DNA of 64,000 nucleotides from Rhizobium sp. BK376 (GTDB lineage Bacteria; Pseudomonadota; Alphaproteobacteria; Rhizobiales; Rhizobiaceae). Numbering within the stretch: the stretch's first letter is position 1; every line of letters begins with the position of its first letter. The notes under the pieces are model-generated. The model saw nothing but the letters and a program-made list of their open reading frames with translations. It did no database searches and was not told the origin of the DNA. Of the stretch, positions 26,732 to 34,886 are shown piece by piece. The stretch spans positions 434,001 through 498,000 of the forward strand of contig NZ_SLZG01000002.1 of assembly GCF_004341625.1 (NCBI RefSeq). The letters run 5' to 3'. The position numbers and the translations under genes were made by a program.

Positions 26732-27991
26732 GTGTATTTTCTAAACAGTTTATTACTACTCGCCGATCAGCCGGTAAAACCTACAGTTCAATTGAAGAAA
26801 AACGTAAAACGATTGCGTTCATTGATGGATTTAGAGATGAAAGCGTTGGATATAAACGGTTCTGCCGATCGAAACTGTCTCGTCATTACCGATCTAAGCC
26901 AGATGGCAGAGCTGGAAGGCGAGTGGAACGCGCTTTGGCTGAAAGCCAAAGGCTCATTTTATCAAAGCTATTCAGTCGCGTATCACAGCTGGGTTGAAAT
27001 TTCCGAGCCGGCCGGTCGTTCGCTCTTTTGCGTCGTCGTTCGCGAAAAAGGCAAGCTCGTTCTTGTCTTTCCCTTGGTGAGATATCGCAATGGTCCGTGC
27101 TCGATGGTTCGCCCTCTCGGGCCGGATGCTGCGCAAACCACGGACGTTCTGGTTGATCCTGAATCAGAGTACCAAGAGAATCTCAGGCTGGCATGGCAGG
27201 CAATCGAACGACTGTCCAAAGTCGATATCGTCCGCATGCCCTTCGTGAAGGTCGGATCACATCTTGATCAATTGATCAATTCCAAGCGAAACTTCGCCAG
27301 CGAGCTCGATATCGCACCCTTTGCGGATCTGCAGGACCTGAAGAGCTGGGACGAATATGCCAAGATAATTGGCGCAAACTCCCGCCAGCAACTCAATCGG
27401 AAGCGGAAACGGCTTTCCGAAATGGGTGCCTTTGAGTTTATCGAAGTCGATCCGGTTGCTGATCCGACCTACGCCGTCGAGCTCATGGAGTGGATGTTTG
27501 CCCAGAAGAAAATATGGTCTGAGAGGGTCGGTAAACACGGTCCCTGGATAACGTCCCAAGACTATCGAAACTTTATGTACAAGTGGATCACGGATCCCAA
27601 CAATATTCAGATGATGCGCATCTATGCGATCGTCATCGATAAAGTGCCGATTGCGATGAAGCTGGCATCTTACTGCCTATCGCATATGGATCTGATCATT
27701 GCCGCGTTCCATTCCGATCCGAAATACGCGAAATATTCGCCAGGATTCGTGCTCGATGAATTTTGGATGAAGATCGTATTCGAGAAGGGCCTGAACGTCG
27801 ATTTTGGCGCGGGCAATGAGGCGTACAAGTTGTTCTGGTCGAGAAATGTCAAAAACGACCTGGCGAGCTATCACATTCCGCAAACTTTGATCGGAAACAC
27901 GGCCACAGGATTGTGGCGCCTGAAGCGCGAGACAATGGCGCATCTGGCCGAGCGCAGGAAGCGGCCGGTTGAGCTGTCGAATGCAGCCTGA
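26732..27991 (+). CDS. GNAT-like acyltransferase of the CelD/BcsL (FemAB-like) family
   Basis: Up to 419 residues. The GTG at 26732 has TAAGG 5 nt upstream; an ATG at 26825 without a clear SD would remove 31 AT-rich codons and is a real alternative. The central region GANSRQQLNRKRKRLSEMG followed by LMEWMFAQKKIWSERVGK, and the C-terminal DFGAGNEAYKLFWSRNVKNDL, are typical of CelD/BcsL acyltransferases found in cellulose and exopolysaccharide loci. No polysaccharide genes are adjacent. Its lower GC suggests a different history from its neighbours. Substrate unknown. Confidence 0.78.
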   Translation: MYFLNSLLLLADQPVKPTVQLKKNVKRLRSLMDLEMKALDINGSADRNCLVITDLSQMAELEGEWNALWLKAKGSFYQSYSVAYHSWVEISEPAGRSLFCVVVREKGKLVLVFPLVRYRNGPCSMVRPLGPDAAQTTDVLVDPESEYQENLRLAWQAIERLSKVDIVRMPFVKVGSHLDQLINSKRNFASELDIAPFADLQDLKSWDEYAKIIGANSRQQLNRKRKRLSEMGAFEFIEVDPVADPTYAVELMEWMFAQKKIWSERVGKHGPWITSQDYRNFMYKWITDPNNIQMMRIYAIVIDKVPIAMKLASYCLSHMDLIIAAFHSDPKYAKYSPGFVLDEFWMKIVFEKGLNVDFGAGNEAYKLFWSRNVKNDLASYHIPQTLIGNTATGLWRLKRETMAHLAERRKRPVELSNAA

Positions 27992-28111
27992 TCGATAGGC
28001 TCGGTTGGAATCCAAGTCTTCACGATGGGCAGGCTCGGCCGTTAAGCAACGGATGCACGTTTTCGAGCGATGTTGGCCTCGCGATGGAGACCAGCATCGC
28101 TCGTCCTTGTG

Positions 28112-29821
28112 TCAGTTGCCAGTGGGCATCGGGATATTGAAGCCCTCTTTGCCGAGTTCATCTCGCAACCATTGGAATTGCTGATATCTCGAAATTTCAA
28201 TCGGACCGGTGTAAGTCTCGCTTTGAAGTTTGCGTGGAGGATATTTTACATAGGTCTCCATCAATTGCTTGATGGCATCGCTGATCGTCACCATGGTCCA
28301 CGTGCGCTCGGTGTAATTGTTCATGAAGATGTCGTAGCGCTCCTGAGGGTCCTGCCAGAGGTCGAAAACCTGCGGGACCGTGGCGACATACTTTTCCGCG
28401 CCTTTCCATCCGAGATTGCTGTCGACCGCCAGGCCGCCGGTAGACTGCCCATCATCACCACGTAAGTTGAACACGGCCTTGTAATTACCGACGCGGGCGG
28501 CGCCGGGAGATAGTTCATTCTCGGTGAAATAGAACCATGACGTCCGCTCCGACTTGCCGGTTCCCAGAAGGATTGGCGACATGTCGAAGCTATCGAAGAT
28601 GATCGGCTGGCCCTCGCGGTCCTTGTCGGGGAGGGCAATGCCTGCAACCGAAGCAAATGTCGCCATCAGATCGAGACCGCCGACGATGTCATGATTTTTG
28701 GAGTTGGGTTTGATCTTGCCAGGCCAAACCGCGATGGCGGGAACGCGATTGCCGCCTTCGCGAACCGTTCCCTTCGTGCCACGGAATGGCGTATAGCCGG
28801 CGTCGGGATAGACGTCCTGCCAGGCGCCGTTGTCGGTCGTGTAGAACACCAGCGTGTTTCTATCCAGGCCGGTTTCATGGAGCTTGTCCATGATGCGCCC
28901 AATCCTGGTATCCAGTTCAACGATGCTGTCGGCATATTTCGACTTCGACATCGACTTATGCTCGAACTCCGGTGCCGGCATGTTCGGCTGATGCACCTTC
29001 ATGAAGTTCACGTCGATGAAGAACGGCTTGTCGGATTTGGCTGCTTCATCGAGAAATCCAAGGGCGGCCTTCTCGACGTAGCTGTCGAAGAACGGAATAC
29101 CGACGACTCCCTCGGCGCCGTTTATCGTGGGGGTATCGACATACTGGCCATTGATCTTGAACTCTTCCACGGCCTTTTCGCCGGCCTTGCCGGACAACGC
29201 GCCCTTGGTTACCCGCTGGAACATGGCCCGCAGTTTCGGGTCCATATCAGGGAACCAGGTCGGGTCGGCGTAGGTGTAGGCATTGAGGTGGTAGAGACCG
29301 CAATACTTCATTTCGTCGAAGCCCTGGGCATTCGGCAGCGCGTAATCCGCCTCGCCAAGATGCCATTTCCCCGTGAAATAGGTATTATAGCCGCCCAGTT
29401 TCAGAACAGAGGCAAGCGTCCATTCCGCAGCCGGAAGGCCGCCACCTTGACCCTGGAATGCCACTGTCGTCATGCCGCTCCGGTTCGGAATGCGTCCGGT
29501 TATCATGGCAGCGCGACCGGGCGTGCAACTGGGCTGGGCGTAGAAATCGAAGAAGGTCATTCCCTGGTCGGCCATCTTGTCGATATTCGGTGTCGGCATT
29601 CCCCGTCCTTCGCCGCCGCCATAGGGGCCGAGGTCGCCATAGCCGGTGTCATCCGAAACAATCAGAAGGATGTTTGGTTTTGGCTGGGCTTGCTGCGCAC
29701 TCGCCGGGAGCGCCAGGGGCGCGAGGAAGGTCAGCGCAGCAACGCACGACCCCAGGAGTTTCTTTTGTAAACCCGTAGACGCGTACCCTAACGAATTTGA
29801 TTGATCGGCTTTCTCCAACAT
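28112..29821 (-). CDS. Arylsulfatase, exported
   Basis: Type I sulfatase of 569 residues with a hydrophobic export signal (about residues 20-42, ending PASAQQA). Metal-site motif: NILLIVSDDTGYGDLG. The formylglycine motif is QPSCTPGRAAMITGR, with Cys as the residue to be modified and Gly in place of the commoner Ser/Ala. Other active-site segments are TGKWHLGE and DNGAWQD. It hydrolyses sulfate esters in the periplasm, plausibly for sulfur scavenging. It starts at ATG 29821 with GGAGGAAG upstream. No sulfatase-maturating enzyme is adjacent; the radical SAM gene upstream is of a different, B12-binding type. Confidence 0.9.
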   Translation of the reverse strand: MLEKADQSNSLGYASTGLQKKLLGSCVAALTFLAPLALPASAQQAQPKPNILLIVSDDTGYGDLGPYGGGEGRGMPTPNIDKMADQGMTFFDFYAQPSCTPGRAAMITGRIPNRSGMTTVAFQGQGGGLPAAEWTLASVLKLGGYNTYFTGKWHLGEADYALPNAQGFDEMKYCGLYHLNAYTYADPTWFPDMDPKLRAMFQRVTKGALSGKAGEKAVEEFKINGQYVDTPTINGAEGVVGIPFFDSYVEKAALGFLDEAAKSDKPFFIDVNFMKVHQPNMPAPEFEHKSMSKSKYADSIVELDTRIGRIMDKLHETGLDRNTLVFYTTDNGAWQDVYPDAGYTPFRGTKGTVREGGNRVPAIAVWPGKIKPNSKNHDIVGGLDLMATFASVAGIALPDKDREGQPIIFDSFDMSPILLGTGKSERTSWFYFTENELSPGAARVGNYKAVFNLRGDDGQSTGGLAVDSNLGWKGAEKYVATVPQVFDLWQDPQERYDIFMNNYTERTWTMVTISDAIKQLMETYVKYPPRKLQSETYTGPIEISRYQQFQWLRDELGKEGFNIPMPTGN

Positions 29822-30185
29822 TGTCAGCTTCCTCCCTGCGATGGATCATCGCGCGAAAAATTGATCTCAGAAGACATGCGTCTGCATCGATTGACAGCTA
29901 ACTCGCAAAGCTACGCCTGATTATTCGAAGCGAATTCCGACCCGCCAATACGGCGAAAGGGGAACAAGGGATCGGCAGCGCAAGGCCAGTTGTGGCCGCA
30001 CTGAAAAGCTGCGCTTTCTCGTGGGAGTACACAAGTACGTTACGGTAACAACCGTCGTAAACGGATTGCACGGCCAGTGGTACAGGGGCGGTTCGGGCGC
30101 GAAGCGGCCAACGGCCGCATTCGCCCCGATACCGTTTAGCCTGGAGCGGCCTGTCGGCCGGCAAAGCCTCCCGAGCGGCCGGTGA
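29822..30185. other. Intergenic region, arylsulfatase promoter side
   Basis: 364 bp between the radical SAM gene and the arylsulfatase (same strand). It contains GGCC-rich short inverted repeats near 30105-30170 but no stem with a T-tract, and no SD-linked reading frame. The arylsulfatase promoter should lie here; I see no clear box. Confidence 0.4.
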
Positions 30186-31967
30186 TCAGGCCGCCGAACT
30201 GCCGTGGGTCAATGCGGCGATCTTCTTGACGTGAGATACGGCTGCCGTGCCGCCTGCCGTCTTGGTGAAGAGCGAGAGCTTTTCATCGTCGTCATCGGCA
30301 ACTGGTGTCAGGGCCTTGTCCATATAGGTCTTGGAGGCCGGGTCCTTGGCGATGAAATAGGCCGATATGGCGAGCTTGCCGATCACGCCGGCGAGCTTCA
30401 CATGCTTGACGACGGTTTCAGCGACAAAGCTCGGCCAGAAGAGGAGGGGGCTTACTGGCCTGAGGCCGGGGCGGCGCTCCGAGGGGTGCTTGAGGCGCAG
30501 CAGGCCGCTCTGCAGCGGGTGGACGTTTTCAAGCGGCACCGTCGTTGCGAAGGAGACAAGCACCTTGACGAGGCTGCTGAGCGAAATCCCGGTGGCTACC
30601 GCGCGACGCAGCAGCGTCTTCATGTGTTCCTTCGAATAGTAAAGCTGCCAGGCCTCCTGATAGATGCCTTCCCACTCCTGCTTGGTCATCTTCGGATGAG
30701 CGGTGCAGACGTGCTCGACGTCGTAGATGTTGAGATCGGGGTCCATCTCGATGCCCTTCTTCCAGAGCACCTGATGGTCCTCGGAGCCGGGCAGAGGCGT
30801 CAGCACGAAGAACTCGATGACGTCGAGCGGCAGTTCTTCCTGGATGATCTTGATATCGCGGCGGATCGATTCCGGCGTGTCCGCCGGGAAGCCGAGGATG
30901 TAGCCGGCGAGCGTCATGATGCCTTGCGCCTTCCAGGCGAGCAGCATCTTGCGATATTCGGTGATCTTGTTCTGGTTCTTCTTGGCGGCGGTCAGATTGT
31001 CAGGATTGACGTTTTCCAGGCCGATGAAGACGCGGGTGACGCCGGCGCGCTTGGACTTCTCGATGAAGTTCGGGATCTTGTGGCACAGCGTATCGACCTG
31101 GATCATGAGGCCGAGCGGAATGCCATCCCTTTCCTTCAGTTCGATGAGGCGATCGAAGATCGCCTCCCAATCCTTGTTGCGGGCGAAATTGTCGTCGGTG
31201 ATGAAGAACTTATGGATCCCCTGTGCCCAGTTCATCCGGACCAGCCGCTCGACATCGTCCGCCGAGCGGAAGCGCGACTTGCGGCCCTGGACGTTGATGA
31301 TGGTGCAGAAGGAGCACTGGTAGGGGCAGCCGCGGCCGGCATCGAAGCTGGTGCTGAGGCCGAGCGTGTGCTGGATGTTATCCTTCGGCAGGAAGGGGAC
31401 GGGCGTGCCGCCGATGCCCGGAAGGTCGTTCATGAAATTGTAGAGCGGCTTCAATTCACCGGCGACGGTGTCGCGCAGCACCATGTCCAACCGGCCCTCG
31501 GCTTCGCCGGCGAACATGGAAATGCCCATCTCGCGGCAGGCGTCGAGTTCGATCGCCGTTCCGTCGAGCATCGACAGGCAGCCCGAGATGTGGAAACCGC
31601 CCATGGATACGGGAAGGCCCGCCTTGCGGAACGGGCGCGCAATATCGAGCGCGCGCGGATACTGGTTCGACTGCACGCCAATCAGGAAGATCATGCCGAA
31701 ATTGTCGTGCTTGCGGAACTGCTCAAGGATCGCCTTGGTATTCACGCGAGTATTGGTCTCGTCGACAACCGTGATATCGATCGCGACATCGGGGCCAAGA
31801 ACCTGCCGCTCCGCGCAATCCTTCGCTATCCCGTAGATCGCAGCCAGGGAATTCGAGGGGATCATCGCCCTCCACCAGCGGATGACATACCCATCGTCGT
31901 CATAGTGGGACGGCTTGATCAGAACCAGCTGGAAACGTCTATGAGCAGTCTCTGGAGCATTTGACAA
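30186..31967 (-). CDS. B12-binding-domain radical SAM protein
   Basis: 593 residues from TTG 31967. No ATG is available before residue 34, and the alternative upstream start at 32048 is also TTG. The N-terminal Rossmann-like B12-binding region (LVLIKPSHYDDDGYV through IFLIGVQSNQYP, MGGFHISG) is followed by the radical SAM core with the 4Fe-4S motif CPYQCSFC (about residue 237), FFITDDNF and FIGLENVNPDNL. The C-terminal 130 residues are membrane-seeking or helical. Family members act on lipids, hopanoids or tetrapyrroles; nothing nearby identifies this one. Confidence 0.85.
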   Translation of the reverse strand: MSNAPETAHRRFQLVLIKPSHYDDDGYVIRWWRAMIPSNSLAAIYGIAKDCAERQVLGPDVAIDITVVDETNTRVNTKAILEQFRKHDNFGMIFLIGVQSNQYPRALDIARPFRKAGLPVSMGGFHISGCLSMLDGTAIELDACREMGISMFAGEAEGRLDMVLRDTVAGELKPLYNFMNDLPGIGGTPVPFLPKDNIQHTLGLSTSFDAGRGCPYQCSFCTIINVQGRKSRFRSADDVERLVRMNWAQGIHKFFITDDNFARNKDWEAIFDRLIELKERDGIPLGLMIQVDTLCHKIPNFIEKSKRAGVTRVFIGLENVNPDNLTAAKKNQNKITEYRKMLLAWKAQGIMTLAGYILGFPADTPESIRRDIKIIQEELPLDVIEFFVLTPLPGSEDHQVLWKKGIEMDPDLNIYDVEHVCTAHPKMTKQEWEGIYQEAWQLYYSKEHMKTLLRRAVATGISLSSLVKVLVSFATTVPLENVHPLQSGLLRLKHPSERRPGLRPVSPLLFWPSFVAETVVKHVKLAGVIGKLAISAYFIAKDPASKTYMDKALTPVADDDDEKLSLFTKTAGGTAAVSHVKKIAALTHGSSAA

Positions 31968-32297
31968 GGTATATCTTTCGCTTGAGGCGAGGGCTTTGGA
32001 AGCGCCGACGTGTCGGCCACAAGTAAGCGTCCGTCTTCTTGGGTTCAATACGACCGGCGTGTGTCAGATGGAAGAATGGGGGCCGGGCATATGTTGGAGT
32101 GATCGTTCAAACAAACCGCGGTCAGCGGGTAGAGCCAAATCCGGGCCGAAATCGGACGGGCGAGAGCCTTTCAGCTCTACATGAGAAATCCTCGGCTTGC
32201 AGGTCAGAGATTATCGGCAAGCGTTAACACTTACAAGGCCGCCGACCTCGGCGCTCCTGCGACCGCCGCGCACCAGCCGTGGTAATCAACAGCTATT
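31968..32297. other. Intergenic region between the radical SAM and helicase genes
   Basis: About 330 bp. It should carry the promoter of the radical SAM gene (minus strand). I see no clear boxes, repeats or SD-linked reading frame. Confidence 0.35.
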
Positions 32298-32332
32298 CAA
32301 AAAGCAAAGGGCCGGATTTTCGTCCGGCCCGT
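32298..32332 (-). terminator. Terminator of the DEAD-box helicase gene
   Basis: On the minus strand GGGCCGGA pairs with TCCGGCCC (32330-32323 and 32316-32309) around a short A-rich loop, followed by TTTGCTTTTT. Confidence 0.88.
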
Positions 32333-32342
32333 CTTTTCAAGA

Positions 32343-34034
32343 TCAGGCGCGTTCGCGGCGCTGGCCGCCACCGCCGTTGCGGGGGCCGCGGCGCTTCATG
32401 CCGCCATTGCCGTCTTGACGTTCGCCGCCGCCATGGTTCTGGCCCTGGCTGCGCTCTTCGCCATGACGACCGGACGGACGGCCATGCGAATGACGCTGGC
32501 CGCGATGGGCGCCGTCATGGTTGGCGCCACCGTTTGCGTTGGCCGGACCATTGCGATGCGGCTTGGCGGCCGGGCGGAAATCCGACGTCGAAGCGAGATC
32601 GTTGTCTGGACCCTGCGGAGCGGCCTCGCCACGGCGCTGGCCGCGGAAGTCCTCGTTGCGACGGGGTTCGCGCTGCGGACGGGCATCGCGGGCAGGGCGC
32701 TCGCGGCGCTCTTCGCCATGAGCCCGGGCTTCGCCATGACCACGACCTTCGCCATGCGGACGGCCTTCGGCACGCTCGCCTTCGCGGCGCGGACGACGCT
32801 CCTGGCGCTGACTGGGCCGCTGTTCGCCGCCACGGTTTTCGCTACGGCCTTCGCCGCCGCGGTTGCGGTTGTTGGCGCGGCGCGGGCCGGCGCTCATGTT
32901 TGCCGGCGGCTCGCCACTGGCAACGGTGATCTCGATATTCATCAGCCGTTCGATGTCACGCAGCAGGCGTGCTTCGTCGGGCGCGCAGAAGGCGATGGCG
33001 ATGCCTTCGCGGCCGGCGCGGGCGGTGCGGCCGATGCGATGGACGTAGGCGTCGGGAACTTCCGGCAGGTCGTAGTTGTAGACATGGCTGACAGCCGGGA
33101 TGTCGATGCCGCGGGCAGCGACGTCGGTGGCGATCAGCGTCTTGATCTCGCCGTCACGGAAAGCCTTGAGGGCGCGTTCGCGCTGGCCCTGGCTCTTGTT
33201 GCCGTGGATGGAGGCAACCGAATAGCCGACCGTTTCGAGATGCTTCATCAGCTTCTCGGCGCCATGCTTGGTGCGCAGGAAGACGATGGCGCGGCCGTCA
33301 GGATTTGCTGTCAGCGACTTCTTGAGAAGGTCGGTCTTGTCGTTCTTGCCGCCGGTGAAGTGGACATACTGCTCGATCTTGTCGGCAGCCTTGCCGGGTG
33401 GCGTAACTTCCACCTTGACCGGATCGGTCAGGAAGTCGGCGGCCAGGTCTGCGATCGACTTCGGCATGGTCGCCGAAAACAGCATCGTCTGGCGGCGGGC
33501 CGGAACCAGCTTGGCGATCTTGCGCAGGTCATGGACGAAGCCGAGGTCGAGCATCTGGTCGGCTTCGTCGAGGACGAGATAACGAACGTTGCCGAGCGAG
33601 ATGGCGCGACGGTTGATGAGGTCGAGCAGACGGCCGGGCGTCGCGACGAGGATGTCGGTGCCCTTTTCAAGCTGCAGCTGCTGCTTGTTGATCGACACGC
33701 CGCCGACGACGACGTTGATGCGCAGCGGCGACTTGCGGATGAAGTTCTTCAGGTTGGTGGCGATCTGGTTCACCAGCTCGCGGGTCGGCGCCAGGATCAG
33801 CGTCCGGGTCGTGCGGTTGTCAGGACGGCGCTCGTCCTTCATCAGCTTTTCGATCAGCGGCAGGCCGAACGCAGCGGTCTTGCCGGTGCCCGTTTGAGCG
33901 AGGCCGATCAGATCGCGGCCTTCGAGGAGGAGAGGGATGGCCTGTTCCTGGATCGGCGTCGGGGTTTCGATGCCGAGCTGGAAGAGGGTCGCCACAACCG
34001 GCTTGGAAACGCCAAGCGATTCAAAATTGGTCAA
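32343..34034 (-). CDS. DEAD-box ATP-dependent RNA helicase
   Basis: 563 residues from TTG 34034 (AAAGG 7-8 nt upstream; no nearby ATG). The core carries all helicase motifs: TPIQEQAIP (Q motif), AQTGTGKT (I), PTRELV (Ia), TPGRLLD (Ib), VLDEADQM (II), FSATMP (III), IVFLRTKHGAE (IV), TDVAARGID (V) and HRIGRTARAG (VI). From about residue 375 a 190-residue low-complexity Arg/Gly/His/Glu tail follows, with repeats such as HGEGRGHGEARAHGEE, expected to bind RNA or drive condensates. It resembles RhlE/CsdA proteins for cold adaptation and ribosome assembly. The long 5' region may hold control elements. Confidence 0.93.
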   Translation of the reverse strand: MTNFESLGVSKPVVATLFQLGIETPTPIQEQAIPLLLEGRDLIGLAQTGTGKTAAFGLPLIEKLMKDERRPDNRTTRTLILAPTRELVNQIATNLKNFIRKSPLRINVVVGGVSINKQQLQLEKGTDILVATPGRLLDLINRRAISLGNVRYLVLDEADQMLDLGFVHDLRKIAKLVPARRQTMLFSATMPKSIADLAADFLTDPVKVEVTPPGKAADKIEQYVHFTGGKNDKTDLLKKSLTANPDGRAIVFLRTKHGAEKLMKHLETVGYSVASIHGNKSQGQRERALKAFRDGEIKTLIATDVAARGIDIPAVSHVYNYDLPEVPDAYVHRIGRTARAGREGIAIAFCAPDEARLLRDIERLMNIEITVASGEPPANMSAGPRRANNRNRGGEGRSENRGGEQRPSQRQERRPRREGERAEGRPHGEGRGHGEARAHGEERRERPARDARPQREPRRNEDFRGQRRGEAAPQGPDNDLASTSDFRPAAKPHRNGPANANGGANHDGAHRGQRHSHGRPSGRHGEERSQGQNHGGGERQDGNGGMKRRGPRNGGGGQRRERA

Positions 34035-34384
34035 TTCAATACCTTTCGGGGCGCCAAGACGAATAGCCGGGTCGCACCACGCGGTCCGGTTTCATTCTGG
34101 CGTCAAGAACCCCGCGTGAAGTGGGAACTTGTAAGTTGGAAAAAGCTTCCAGCGCGTCCGACTGCCAAAGGGCGGCAGTCTCATTTCAAAAGCGCTTTTG
34201 TCCTTCTCTTGCGATTTTCTTGTCTCGCAGGGCTCGCTCACGCGGCGGCCGGAAGGTGAAAGCTGGTCTGCATTTGGTCTTATTCGCCGGCAAAGTCAAG
34301 TGTGCAACTGCGAAAAGGCTGGATATGGGTATTGCAGCGACAGAGAGACTGCCGGATTGAGGATGGTAGTCACCACCCGCTGCC
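34035..34384. promoter_or_regulatory. Long 5' region of the helicase gene with palindromes
   Basis: 350 bp upstream of the helicase. A perfect 14-bp palindrome CAAAAGCGCTTTTG lies at 34187-34200. An adjacent 7-bp stem GACTGCC...GGCAGTC spans 34160-34180. Both are about 125-165 nt before the helicase start, within the probable 5' untranslated leader or promoter. Cold-inducible helicase genes often have long structured leaders. No gene is seen. Confidence 0.5.
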
Positions 34385-34814
34385 TCAATCGGTAGCGGGC
34401 ACGGAGTGATGCTCGTGTGCGATGCGCCAGTGACCGCCGACCTTGCGCAGGCCTACAGTTAGCCGAAACAGAAAACCGTCCTTGTCGACGGGATTGCTGG
34501 ACGAGTCCGGTCCGCACCACATGACGGCAACCGCGAAGGCAACGTCCGAGCCCGCGGTAATGGCGAGTTCCCGGAAGTCAAAAGGTGTATTGGGCTTGTG
34601 GTAGCGGAAAAACAGCTCCCAAGTCTGCGCGTAGGCTTCCATGCCTCTGCTTTGAAGCGGCGGTGGCACGTCGAACATCACCATGTCCTGCTCATGCTGC
34701 GTCCTGCTCATGCTGCGCCAGAATGGCAGAGATATCGTGTCGGCGAACGGCATCCGCCCAGCCCTCGAGAAGGGCCTCGATTTTGGCTTCTTCGCTCTCG
34801 GCCTGTTCGGGCAT
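34385..34814 (-). pseudogene. NTF2/SnoaL-like (DUF4440-type) protein gene, broken by a 16-bp tandem duplication
   Basis: From ATG 34814 the frame reads MPEQAESEEAKIEALLEGW, then AVRRHDISAILAQHEQD, then Ala-Ala and TGA. The rest (MVMFDVPPPLQSRG, FFRYHKPNTPFDFRELA, FLFRLTVGLRKVGGHWRIAHEHHS) is in the next frame. The break coincides with two adjacent copies of gtcctgctcatgctgc (34685-34700, 34701-34716). Removing one copy restores a single 137-codon frame reading AQHEQDMVMFD. The WRIAHEHHS end is typical of SnoaL-like cone-fold proteins. The intact protein would be a small enzyme or ligand binder of unknown substrate. Likely recent inactivation or phase variation. Confidence 0.85.
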
Positions 34815-34886
34815 GGTCTGGACTCCTGCTTGCGATTTCCGGGCGGACTAAGACATCTCGGCTCGGGAAGCGAACACCGGCTATCG

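Noticed and set aside
30204..31964. 586-codon plus-strand frame opposite the radical SAM gene
   Set aside because: No recognisable motif, while the minus strand has CPYQCSFC and other radical SAM features.
32415..34259. 614-codon plus-strand open frame opposite the DEAD-box helicase
   Set aside because: Complementary strand of a gene with all helicase motifs; composition is that of a shadow frame.
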